Positions 45,760 to 53,875 of a DNA stretch of 64,000 nt are shown piece after piece. Position numbers and translations under genes: made by a program. The notes below the pieces were generated by a model. The model ran no database searches and had not been told where the DNA came from. It saw only the letters and a program-made list of their open reading frames with translations. Each line of letters starts with the position of its first letter. Within the stretch, counting starts at the first letter, position 1. The stretch comes from Variovorax sp. MHTC-1 (GTDB taxonomy: Bacteria > Pseudomonadota > Gammaproteobacteria > Burkholderiales > Burkholderiaceae_C), in the NCBI RefSeq assembly GCF_003984645.1, contig NZ_RWKI01000004.1, positions 186,001 through 250,000 of the forward strand. The letters run 5' to 3'.

Positions 45760-47661
45760 ATGCGCGAGAGACTCAACGTGAAGAAATCCAAACTCCCCGC
45801 CGCGCCCACCTGGGCGGCCGCGGCCATCGCCGTGCTGCTGGCAGGCTGCAGCGTCACTCCCGTCCAGGTCACTCCGGAGGAAGTCGCACAGCGCGTCCAG
45901 AACGACCAGGCGCAGATGTACAAGGACCACGTGCCGGTCGCCGCAGCCATCAGCTACTCCGACGCGCTGGCGCGTGCGCTCAAGTACAACCTCGACTACC
46001 GGCTCAAGCTGATGGAGAGCGCGCTCGCGCGCGGCCTGCTCGATGTCTCGGCGGCCGACATGCTGCCCAAGCTGGTGGCCGACGCCGGCTACAACGACCG
46101 CAGCAACGATTCCGGCGGCACCAGCATCGGCATCGAGGACCGCATCGTGAGCCTGCGTCCTTCGACCTCGGAAGAACGCACGCACTACTACGGCCGCGCC
46201 ACGCTGTCGTGGAACGCGCTCGACTTCGGCCTCGCCTACTACCGCGCCAAGCAGAGCGCCGAGGAGGTGAACATCGCCGAGGAGCGCCGCCGCAAGATCC
46301 TGCAGAACATCGTGCAGGAGGTGCGCAACGCCTACTGGCGCGCGCTCGGTGCGCAGCGCCTGCTGGCCGAGGCCGACCAGCTCGCCATCCGCATCGAGGA
46401 CGCGCTGGGCAAGTCGCGCGAGGCCGAGCGCGCCGGCGTGCTGCCGCCGACGCTGGGCCTGGCGTACCAGCGCGCACTGCTCGATGCGATGACGCTGGTC
46501 AACCTCAAGCGCCAGGAGATGCAGTTCGCGAAGCGCGAACTCGCCGCGCTCATGAGCCTGCCCCCGGGCACCGAGTTCACGCTGGTCGACAGCCCTGCGG
46601 ACAAGCTGGTGCCCTCGACGCTGGACATCGACAAGCTCGAACGCACGGCACTAGAGAACCGGCCCGAACTGCGCGAGGAGGACTACAAGGCGCGCATCAG
46701 CCTCAGCGAGACCAGAAAGCAGATCGCGGCGCTGTTCCCGAGCCTCAATCTGTACGCCGGTCCGCGCTACAACTCCAACGACCTTCTCTACAACAACAGC
46801 TGGACCGACGTCGGCGTGAGCGTGTCGATGGACCTGTTCCGCCTGGCGGCCATCCCCGCCATCAAGCGCACCAACGAAGCGCGCCTGCGCAACGACGAGG
46901 CCCGGCGCCTCGCGCTCTCGATGGCCGTGATCACGCAGGTGCGCGTGGCGGTCGAGCGCTACAAGCTGGCGGTGGTGGATCAGGAACTCGCGGCCGAGTC
47001 GAGCCGCGTCGACCAGCGCATGGCCAGCGTTTCGCGCGCCGGCAGCAGCAACCGGCTGGAAAGCGAACTGGAGTCCTTGCGCACCGATTCGCGCGCGCTC
47101 GTTTCGCGCTTCCAGCTCGCCACGGCCTACGCCGCGACCCAGGCTTCCTACGCTCGCGTGCTCAACTCGGTGGGCATCGACCTGCTGCCCGATGCCGTGA
47201 CCGGCACCGACATCCCTACGCTGGCCAAGGCCATCGGCAAGAGCCTGCTCGAAGGCGAGAAGGTGGTGTTCGTCCGCACGGCTGCAGTGCAGACAGCCAG
47301 CCGTCCGATCGCTGTGCGCGTGCAGAACCTTCCCGTGGGCGTCAGCGAAGCTGCGGTGCGCGGCGCCGTGGAGCGCATCGTGGTGCGCAACGATCTGCAG
47401 ACCGCGCAGGGCGGCGACGCGCTGCTGCTGACGCTCGCATTCGAACGCATGGAATCGCGCGCCACCGCGCGTGCGCAATGGCGCGTCACGCTGTCCGAAC
47501 CCGGCGGCCGGCAGCTGCTGTCGCAGAGCTACGTGAGCTTCCTGCCGAACGCGCCGACCGAGCGCGCGCTCGCCGCGTTTGCCGAGGCGGCGACGCTGTC
47601 GGTGATCTCCGACCTGCGGCGCCTGGCAAGCGACAGCGCGTCGGTCGCGCAGAAGCCATGA
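45760..47661 (+). CDS. TolC-type outer-membrane channel lipoprotein with C-terminal extension
   Basis: A 633-residue protein. A signal peptide ends in the lipobox VLLAGC (Cys near residue 30). Residues ~60-470 form the OEP coiled-coil pair, with SYSDALARALKYNLDYRLKL and LPPTLGLAYQRALLDA. The final ~170 residues, from about VVFVRTAAVQ on, are not part of TolC and include VRVQNLPVGVSEAAVRGAVE and a beta-rich stretch. It starts 61 bp behind the giant gene, and its stop overlaps the adaptor gene by 4 bp, so it is probably the outer-membrane duct for the giant protein. Confidence 0.88.
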   Translation: MRERLNVKKSKLPAAPTWAAAAIAVLLAGCSVTPVQVTPEEVAQRVQNDQAQMYKDHVPVAAAISYSDALARALKYNLDYRLKLMESALARGLLDVSAADMLPKLVADAGYNDRSNDSGGTSIGIEDRIVSLRPSTSEERTHYYGRATLSWNALDFGLAYYRAKQSAEEVNIAEERRRKILQNIVQEVRNAYWRALGAQRLLAEADQLAIRIEDALGKSREAERAGVLPPTLGLAYQRALLDAMTLVNLKRQEMQFAKRELAALMSLPPGTEFTLVDSPADKLVPSTLDIDKLERTALENRPELREEDYKARISLSETRKQIAALFPSLNLYAGPRYNSNDLLYNNSWTDVGVSVSMDLFRLAAIPAIKRTNEARLRNDEARRLALSMAVITQVRVAVERYKLAVVDQELAAESSRVDQRMASVSRAGSSNRLESELESLRTDSRALVSRFQLATAYAATQASYARVLNSVGIDLLPDAVTGTDIPTLAKAIGKSLLEGEKVVFVRTAAVQTASRPIAVRVQNLPVGVSEAAVRGAVERIVVRNDLQTAQGGDALLLTLAFERMESRATARAQWRVTLSEPGGRQLLSQSYVSFLPNAPTERALAAFAEAATLSVISDLRRLASDSASVAQKP

Positions 47662-48446
47662 AGCAGCCCGCAAGAGCGCTCGGCCTGCTCGCCGCTTCCA
47701 TCTGCAGCCTCGGTGTCGGCCTGCAGCAGGCCAATGCCGAACCGGTGCCGGCCCGCGCTCCCGTGCAGAGCGCGGCCAGCGCCGCTGCACCGGTGCGCTT
47801 TCTCGTGGTGGCCGCGCAGGAAAGCATCCTCTCGGCATCCGTCGCCGGACGCTTCGCCAAGGTGCATGCGAACCTCGGCGACACGGTGCGCGCCGGCCAG
47901 TTGCTGGCCGCTTTCGATTGCGCCGAGGTCCAGGCGCGCCGCGACGCCGCGCGCGCCGAGGCCGAGTCGGCCCGCGTGCAGTACGAGGCCAAGATGAAGC
48001 TGCAGGGCCTGCAGTCGGCGGCCGAGGTCGAGGTCGAGCTCGCCGCGGCCAACGTCAACAAGGCGCAGAGCCAGATCCGCATCTTCGATGCGCAGCTGGG
48101 CCAGTGCGCTTTCCTGGCGCCCTTTGCCGGCAAGGTGGCGCGCGTGCACGTGAAGGTCGGGCAGGGCGTGAATCCCGGTGCCCCGGTGGTCGAGCTCGTC
48201 GGCAACGGCCCCCTCAAGGCGCGCATGAACGTGCCTTCGCAATGGCTGGCCTGGCTCAAGGTCGGCGACCGCCTCGAAGGCACGGTGGACGAGACCGCCG
48301 GCGCCTGCTCGCTCAAGGTGACGCGCGTCGCGGGTCGCGTCGATGCGGTGAGCCAGACGGTGGAGATCGAGACCGAGCTGGCCAGCACCAGCGGGCAGGT
48401 GCTGCCCGGCATGAGCGGCCAGATCCGGGCGCCGGCCGGGCGATGA
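47658..48446 (+). CDS. Periplasmic adaptor, HlyD/RND type, short form
   Basis: A 262-residue exported protein with a signal peptide ending near QQANAEP. It carries a split lipoyl-like motif (SASVAGRFAKVHANLGDTVRAGQ, cut by the hairpin, and FLAPFAGKVARVHVKVGQGV), a short coiled coil, and a closing beta-barrel. It is shorter than classical HlyD and lacks an inner-membrane helix, so it resembles RND adaptors. ATGA overlap with the TolC-type gene indicates coupling. Confidence 0.85.
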   Translation: MKQPARALGLLAASICSLGVGLQQANAEPVPARAPVQSAASAAAPVRFLVVAAQESILSASVAGRFAKVHANLGDTVRAGQLLAAFDCAEVQARRDAARAEAESARVQYEAKMKLQGLQSAAEVEVELAAANVNKAQSQIRIFDAQLGQCAFLAPFAGKVARVHVKVGQGVNPGAPVVELVGNGPLKARMNVPSQWLAWLKVGDRLEGTVDETAGACSLKVTRVAGRVDAVSQTVEIETELASTSGQVLPGMSGQIRAPAGR

Positions 48447-48465
48447 GCCCGGGCATCCAAGCGCC

Positions 48466-49818
48466 GTGACCGACCTCGTCTTTCATGCGCTGGCCGCGAA
48501 AGTGCGCGCCGCCGGCCGCGCGGCCGATCTCGCCTTCGTCATCTGCAACGAAACCCATGCGCTCGCCGATTACCGGCAGGCGGCGCTGGTCGGCTACTTC
48601 GGCGCGCGGCGCACCCGGCTGGTCGGCCATTCGGGGCTGGCGGACGTGGAAGCCGATTCGCCTTATGCGCTGTGGCTCGCCGAGCTCGCCGACCACCTCC
48701 GGCCGCAGCTCGATGCCTTGCCTGCCGCTGCGCGCGTGCTTTCGCTGGCGCCCTCGATGCTGCCTGCTGCGCTGGCGGCATCCTGGGCCGACTGGCTGCC
48801 CGACCACGTGTGGGTGCTGCCGCTCGCCGGCCCCGACGGCCAAACGCGTGCCGTGCTGCTGCTGGCGCGCGAGAACCCGTGGCCGGCCGAATTCGACGCC
48901 GAGGCGCCCGAGTACCTGCTGCTGCAGGCCGCCGCGACCTACGGCCACGCCTGGTGGGCGCTGACCGGACGCCGGCGCTCGATCGGCACGGTCTGGCAGG
49001 GCCTTTGGTCCAGCCGCGCCTTGCGCTGGTCGCTGATCCTGCTGCCGCTCCTGCTGCTGGTGCCGGTGCGCGAATACGCGCTGGTGCAAGCGGAGGTGGT
49101 GTCGCTGCGAAGCCAGGTGATCGCATCGCCGCGCGATGGCGTCATCCGGCGCATCACGGTGCCGCCGAACACTGCGGTCGAGGCCGATCAGGTCATCGCC
49201 GAGCTCGACGACACCACGCTCTTCAACCGCCTCTCGGTGGCGCAGGCGGCGCTTGCGAGCGCGCGGCTCGAATTGCATCAGGCATCGCAGCGCGCGATCG
49301 AATCGCAGAGCGCCAAGGCCGAGCTCAACCTGGCCGACGGCAAGCTGCGCGAGCGCGAGGTCGAGGTGGCTGCATTGCAGCGCGAGGTGGCGCAGCTGTC
49401 GATCAAGGCGCCGGCCAAGGGCGTGTTCGTCTACTCCGATCCGGATGACTGGGCCGGGCGGCCGGTGCAGACCGGCGAGCGTGTCGGCCTGCTGGCCGAT
49501 CCGGGCACGTTGGGCGTGCAGGCCTGGGCGCCGGTCAGCGAGGCGGTGAACCTCGCGCCCGGCGCGCCGATGACGCTGTTCCTGCGCGTGGCGCCGCTCG
49601 ATCCCGTCTCGGCGCGGCTCGACTATGCCGGCTACCAGGCGGTCGAGGCCCCCAACGGCGTGGCGAGCTACTCGCTGCGTGGGCACATCGACGAGAAGGC
49701 GCCGATCGCCCGCATCGGCCTGCGCGGCACCGCGCGCATCTCTGGCGACTGGACCGTGCTTGGCTACCTCATGTTCCGGCGCCCCTTCGCCGCCGTGCGG
49801 GAGTGGTGCGGATGCTGA
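48466..49818 (+). CDS. GAF-like / single TM / HlyD-like adaptor protein
   Basis: A 450-residue protein. Residues 1-165 look like a cytoplasmic GAF-type domain (LAFVICNETHALADYRQAAL; WVLPLAGPDGQTRAVLLLAR). A transmembrane helix (about 185-205, LRWSLILLPLLLLVPV) leads to a periplasmic HlyD-like part with SPRDGVIRRITVPPNTAVEA, a coiled coil and IKAPAKGVFVYSD. GTG start at 48466, 19 bp after the previous gene. A sensory domain on an adaptor is unusual. Its end overlaps the M50 gene by 7 bp. Confidence 0.8.
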   Translation: MTDLVFHALAAKVRAAGRAADLAFVICNETHALADYRQAALVGYFGARRTRLVGHSGLADVEADSPYALWLAELADHLRPQLDALPAAARVLSLAPSMLPAALAASWADWLPDHVWVLPLAGPDGQTRAVLLLARENPWPAEFDAEAPEYLLLQAAATYGHAWWALTGRRRSIGTVWQGLWSSRALRWSLILLPLLLLVPVREYALVQAEVVSLRSQVIASPRDGVIRRITVPPNTAVEADQVIAELDDTTLFNRLSVAQAALASARLELHQASQRAIESQSAKAELNLADGKLREREVEVAALQREVAQLSIKAPAKGVFVYSDPDDWAGRPVQTGERVGLLADPGTLGVQAWAPVSEAVNLAPGAPMTLFLRVAPLDPVSARLDYAGYQAVEAPNGVASYSLRGHIDEKAPIARIGLRGTARISGDWTVLGYLMFRRPFAAVREWCGC

Positions 49819-51905
49819 GCCACGCTGCCGCCGGGCCCGCGCCGTGGCCGGCACTGCGCGAGGAACTGCAGATCCATGCCGCGGGCGCGAACCGTGACGG
49901 CTCTCCGGCCTGGCACATCTGCGACCCGGTGCGCAACCTGTTCTTCCGCATCGGATGGCTCGAGTTCGAGATCCTGCAGCGCTGGCGCCTGGCCGATCCG
50001 CAGCGCATCGCGCAGGAGGTGGCAGAGGCCACCACACTCGAGCCGGCGCCCGACGACATCGCCGAGCTCCAGGGCTTCCTCGGCCGCCACCAGCTGCTGC
50101 GCAACGCACGCCAGAAAGCGCCGATGCCCGCATGGCGCTGGCTGCTCAACAACTACCTCTTCGTCCGAATTCCGCTGGTGCGCCCGGCGCTCTGGCTCGA
50201 GCGGCTCCTGCCTTGGGTGAGCTGGCTCTTCACGCGCTGGTTCCTCGGCCTGACCGCCTTCGCCGCCTTCGCCGGCATCGTGCTCGCCGCACGCCAGTGG
50301 GACACGGTGGAGGCCAACCTGCGCGGTGCGCTGAGCTGGGAGGGCGTGCTGGGCTTCGCCGGCGCGCTGATCGTCTCCAAGCTGCTGCACGAGCTCGGCC
50401 ATGCGCTGGTCTCGACGCGCCATGGCGTGCGCGTCGGCCACATGGGCGTGGCGCTGCTGGTGATGTGGCCCATGGCCTACACCGACACCGGAGAGAGCTG
50501 GAAGCTCGCTCGCTCGCGCCATCGCTTCGCGATCGCCTCGGCCGGCATCGCGTCCGAGCTGGTGCTGGCGGCCTGGTCGACCTTCCTCTGGGCCTTCCTG
50601 CCCGAGGGCGACCTGCGCAACGCGCTGTTCTTCCTGGCGACCACGGCCTGGGTGCTGACGCTGCTGGTCAACGCCAGCCCCTTCATGCGCTTCGACGGCT
50701 ACTACATGCTGACCGATGCGCTCGACTTCCCCGGCCTGCACGAGCGCGCGGGCCAGCAGGCGAGACGCTTCCTGCGCCGCTGGCTGCTCGGGCTGGACGA
50801 CCCGGTTCCCGAGGCGCTGTCGGCCGGCTTCCGTCGCTTCCTGATCGCCTTCGCCTTCGCGACCTGGATCTACCGGCTGGTGCTGTTCGTCGGCATCGCG
50901 GTGGTGGTCTACCACGCCTTCTTCAAGGCGCTCGGCGTGCTTCTGTTCTTCGTCGAGATCGCCGTCTTCGTCGGCCGCCCGGTCGTCGCCGAGCTGCGCG
51001 TATGGATGCAGCGCCGCGCCGAGATCCCGCGCCGCCGCAAGACAGTCTGGCTGCTGGCGCTCGCCGCGGCCATGCTGGTGCTGTGGCTGCCCTGGCATGC
51101 CGGGATCAAGGCGCCGGGGGTGATCAAGGCCGGCTCGGAGCAACCCTTGTATTCGCCCTTCGCGGCGCGCGTAACGGCGCTGGACATCGCCGACGGGCTC
51201 GACATCCAGCCTGGCCGCGAATTGCTCACGCTCGACGCGCCGAGCCAGGCCGAGGCGCGCGACAAGGCGCGCGCGCTGGCCCATGCCTACACCCGCTCCG
51301 CACGCGGCGCGCTCGGCATGGACGAGGGCCAGGCCGCGCAACTGGCGGTGGCCGAACAGCAGGCGAGCCGATGGGCGGCGGAGGGACGTGCGCGCGAGGC
51401 CGAACTGCTGCGGCTGCGGCTCGTCGCCTCGCAGGCCGGCGAGGTACGCGACGTCGATCCGCTGGTCGCCCAGGGCACCTGGGTCGGACCGTCGCAGCTC
51501 ATCGCGATGCTGGTGGACGGGCGGCGTTGGCGCGTCGAGGCGCTGGTGTCGGAGCGCGACCGCCAGCGCCTGGCGCTCGATACCGAGGCCACCGTGATCG
51601 TGAAGGGGCGCACGCGCAAGCTGCAGGGGCAGGTGCGCGCGATCGACAGCAGCCCGGTCAAGCGCCTGCCGCACATGCTGCTCGCCCAGGACCACGGCGG
51701 CCCGATCGCGCTCAATCCGGCGCGGCCCAAGAACGAGCTGCGGCCGGCAGAAGCCTGGTTCCGCGTGCTGGTGGAAGGCGAGTCGGACACGACGCTCGCG
51801 GCCGTGCGCGAGGTGACCGTGCATTTCGAAGGCACGCGCGAAAGCATCGCGCCCAACTGGATCGACAGTGCGCTGTCGGTGCTGATCCAACAGGCGGGCT
51901 TCTAA
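49812..51905 (+). CDS. PqqD-like / M50 metalloprotease / HlyD-like fusion
   Basis: A 697-residue membrane protein. The N-terminal ~95 residues resemble a PqqD-type winged-helix binding domain. The membrane core has the site-2-protease zinc motif LLHELGHAL (near residue 196) and the second ligand motif NASPFMRFDGYYMLTD, so the active site looks intact. After the last helix (KTVWLLALAAAMLVLWLPW) comes a HlyD-like periplasmic part (SPFAARVTALDIADGLDIQPG) with a coiled coil. Related M50/HlyD fusions occur beside exported peptides. It may process or pass on the giant protein. The ATG at 49812 is preferred to GTG at 49803. Confidence 0.85.
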   Translation: MLSHAAAGPAPWPALREELQIHAAGANRDGSPAWHICDPVRNLFFRIGWLEFEILQRWRLADPQRIAQEVAEATTLEPAPDDIAELQGFLGRHQLLRNARQKAPMPAWRWLLNNYLFVRIPLVRPALWLERLLPWVSWLFTRWFLGLTAFAAFAGIVLAARQWDTVEANLRGALSWEGVLGFAGALIVSKLLHELGHALVSTRHGVRVGHMGVALLVMWPMAYTDTGESWKLARSRHRFAIASAGIASELVLAAWSTFLWAFLPEGDLRNALFFLATTAWVLTLLVNASPFMRFDGYYMLTDALDFPGLHERAGQQARRFLRRWLLGLDDPVPEALSAGFRRFLIAFAFATWIYRLVLFVGIAVVVYHAFFKALGVLLFFVEIAVFVGRPVVAELRVWMQRRAEIPRRRKTVWLLALAAAMLVLWLPWHAGIKAPGVIKAGSEQPLYSPFAARVTALDIADGLDIQPGRELLTLDAPSQAEARDKARALAHAYTRSARGALGMDEGQAAQLAVAEQQASRWAAEGRAREAELLRLRLVASQAGEVRDVDPLVAQGTWVGPSQLIAMLVDGRRWRVEALVSERDRQRLALDTEATVIVKGRTRKLQGQVRAIDSSPVKRLPHMLLAQDHGGPIALNPARPKNELRPAEAWFRVLVEGESDTTLAAVREVTVHFEGTRESIAPNWIDSALSVLIQQAGF

Positions 51906-52297
51906 CATACGGACATGGTGGCTGCCGCAACTGCGCCGCGGCCGACGTTACCTACATCGGTGACCCCGGACTTTCCTGGGCAGGGGACGCGCTTGGATTT
52001 CTTGCTGCACCGCTTAGAAGTCGACGCGATTCCACGCACTCCCGCAGCTCACCATGGATTGAACTGGAATCTCTCGTGCCCGCAGTGCACGCTCCAAGCT
52101 GCTGATCGCATCGCACCATCCTGTCGAGATCGCGGGCGCGCTGGCCGAAGAGCTTCAGCAGGATCGGCGAAATGGATCGTCATCGCGCGTGACCCGGCCC
52201 TTCAGAACGTCCAGTTCAGACTGGCCTTGAATCCAGTGGTCCAGCAGCCGCATCGATGCGGTGGCCGGCTTCGCCGAACAGCTGCGTCGTCGCGCTG
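51906..52297. other. Gap without an intact gene
   Basis: About 390 bp between the M50 gene and the MFS remnant. Open frames exist on both strands but none has a recognisable protein or a good start. Together with the remnant at 52298 it looks like decayed DNA. Confidence 0.5.
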
Positions 52298-52540
52298 TCA
52301 TAGTCGGCTTTTGAGGGCGTCCGCAAAGCCCGCGAACAGGACCTGGCGGATCGACAGCAGCAGGAAGGGCAGGGTCTGCACCGTGGCCAGCATGCCGATC
52401 TCGCCCGGGCCGGCGCCGAGCGCGAGCACCGCCACCAGCGGCACGGCGGCCAGGCTCAGATGCTCGGCCGACCGGTCCGCCAGGTTGGACCAGGCCAGCT
52501 TGACGAAGGGGCGGGGGAGATTCGGATTTATGCGCGCCAT
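52298..52540 (-). pseudogene. N-terminal remnant of an MFS transporter
   Basis: An 80-residue frame reading FVKLAWSNLADRSAEHLSLA, then VPLVAVLALGAGPGEIGMLA and TVQTLPFLLLSI, which is the start of an EntS-like MFS protein up to its second helix. After LLLSI the sequence departs from the family and stops. An intact homologue would be about 400 residues. Confidence 0.65.
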
Positions 52541-52600
52541 CTTCGACCGGAGGCCGCCTTGACGCTGGCCGTATGCGGACGCGTGAACGAGCGAAGCGCT

Positions 52601-53875
52601 TCAGGCCGCGGCCCACACGCGGTGCAGGCTGCCGGCCACGGCCAGCAATTCGTACTCGCGCTGCGGATGGCCGATCAGCTGCATGCCGATCGGCAGGCCT
52701 TGCGGCCCCAGCAAGCTGGGCACGGCGACGCAAGGCGGGCCGAGCAGGGTCCAGATGCGGTTGAACACCGGGTCGCCGGTGGCGGCCAAGCCCGCCGGTG
52801 CCTCGCCGGGAGCGGCGGGTACCAGCAGTGCATCGACATCGCGCATCAGCTCGGGCAGCAGGCGACGGGCGATGGTGGCTTGCGCCAGCGCCTGTGCGTA
52901 GGTCTCGTCGCTGCAGTCGCGGCCGGCTTGCAGCAAGGCGCTGAGCGCCGCGCTGAGCTGCTCGGGATGTTGGCGCCATTCGGTGTCGAGCTGGCTCGCG
53001 GCTTCGTAGGCCATCACGGTCTTCTGCGACTCCAGCAGGCCGGCCCATGCGGCGGGCAGGGCGACGTCGCGCAGCGTGACGCCGGCGGCAGCAGCCAGCT
53101 TCAGCGCTTGTTCGAAGGCCGCCGCGCCGCCGGCATCGACGGCCGGCCATTCGTGGGTGCGGCAGACGCCGATGCGCAAGGCAGTGGGCGCGGTCAGCGG
53201 CAGCGGCGCGAAGGCGGTGCCGTTCATCGCGCAGCGCATCAGTTCGAGGTCGTCGGCGCTGCGCGCCAGCCAGCCCAGGGTGTCGAGCGAGGGCGAGAAG
53301 GGCTTGATGCCCTCGAGGCTCAGCAGGCCGAAGGTGGGCTTGAGCGCGAACACGCCGCAGAAGGAAGCCGGGCGGATCAGCGATCCCGCGGTCTGCGTGC
53401 CGAAGGCGATCGGCACCATGCCGTCGGCCACGGCGGCGGCCGAGCCGCTGGACGAGCCGCCGGGCGTATGGGCCGGGTTGCGCGGGTTGGCCGTGGGGCC
53501 GGGCGAGAAGTAGGCGAACTCGGTGGTCACGGTCTTGCCGATCACGAGCGCGCCGGCCGCGCGCGCGAGAGCCACACAGGCGGCATCGGCAGCAGGACGG
53601 AAGCCCTCGTAGATCGGCGAGCCGTAGCGCGTGGGCATATCGCCGGTGGCGATGAGGTCCTTGACGCCGATCGGCACGCCGCCGAGCAGGCCGGGCCGGC
53701 CGCGCGCATCGAGTGCGCGCGCCGCGGCGATGGCGCCCTCGGTGTCGACGTGCTGCCAGGCATGGATCAGCGGCTCGCGTTCGGCGATGCGATCGAGGGC
53801 GGCACGGGCTGCGGCTTCGGCTGTCATCGTGCCTGCGGCCATTGCATGGCGCAGGGCGACGGCGGTCGACCCCAT
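52601..53875 (-). CDS. Amidase (amidase signature family)
   Basis: A 424-residue hydrolase. The Ser-cisSer-Lys triad is visible: Lys in GVPIGVKDLIATGD, the Gly/Ser-rich TPGGSSSGSAAAVADG, and the nucleophile Ser in TAGSLIRPASFCGVFALKPT. It hydrolyses an amide to acid and ammonia. Its ATG overlaps the oxidoreductase stop by 1 bp, so it is the last gene of a coupled four-gene run starting with the GntR regulator. The substrate is unknown. Confidence 0.9.
   Translation of the reverse strand: MGSTAVALRHAMAAGTMTAEAAARAALDRIAEREPLIHAWQHVDTEGAIAAARALDARGRPGLLGGVPIGVKDLIATGDMPTRYGSPIYEGFRPAADAACVALARAAGALVIGKTVTTEFAYFSPGPTANPRNPAHTPGGSSSGSAAAVADGMVPIAFGTQTAGSLIRPASFCGVFALKPTFGLLSLEGIKPFSPSLDTLGWLARSADDLELMRCAMNGTAFAPLPLTAPTALRIGVCRTHEWPAVDAGGAAAFEQALKLAAAAGVTLRDVALPAAWAGLLESQKTVMAYEAASQLDTEWRQHPEQLSAALSALLQAGRDCSDETYAQALAQATIARRLLPELMRDVDALLVPAAPGEAPAGLAATGDPVFNRIWTLLGPPCVAVPSLLGPQGLPIGMQLIGHPQREYELLAVAGSLHRVWAAA

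Noticed and set aside
51915..52562. 215-codon plus-strand frame after the M50 gene
   Set aside because: No recognisable domain, and it overlaps the MFS remnant read clearly on the other strand.
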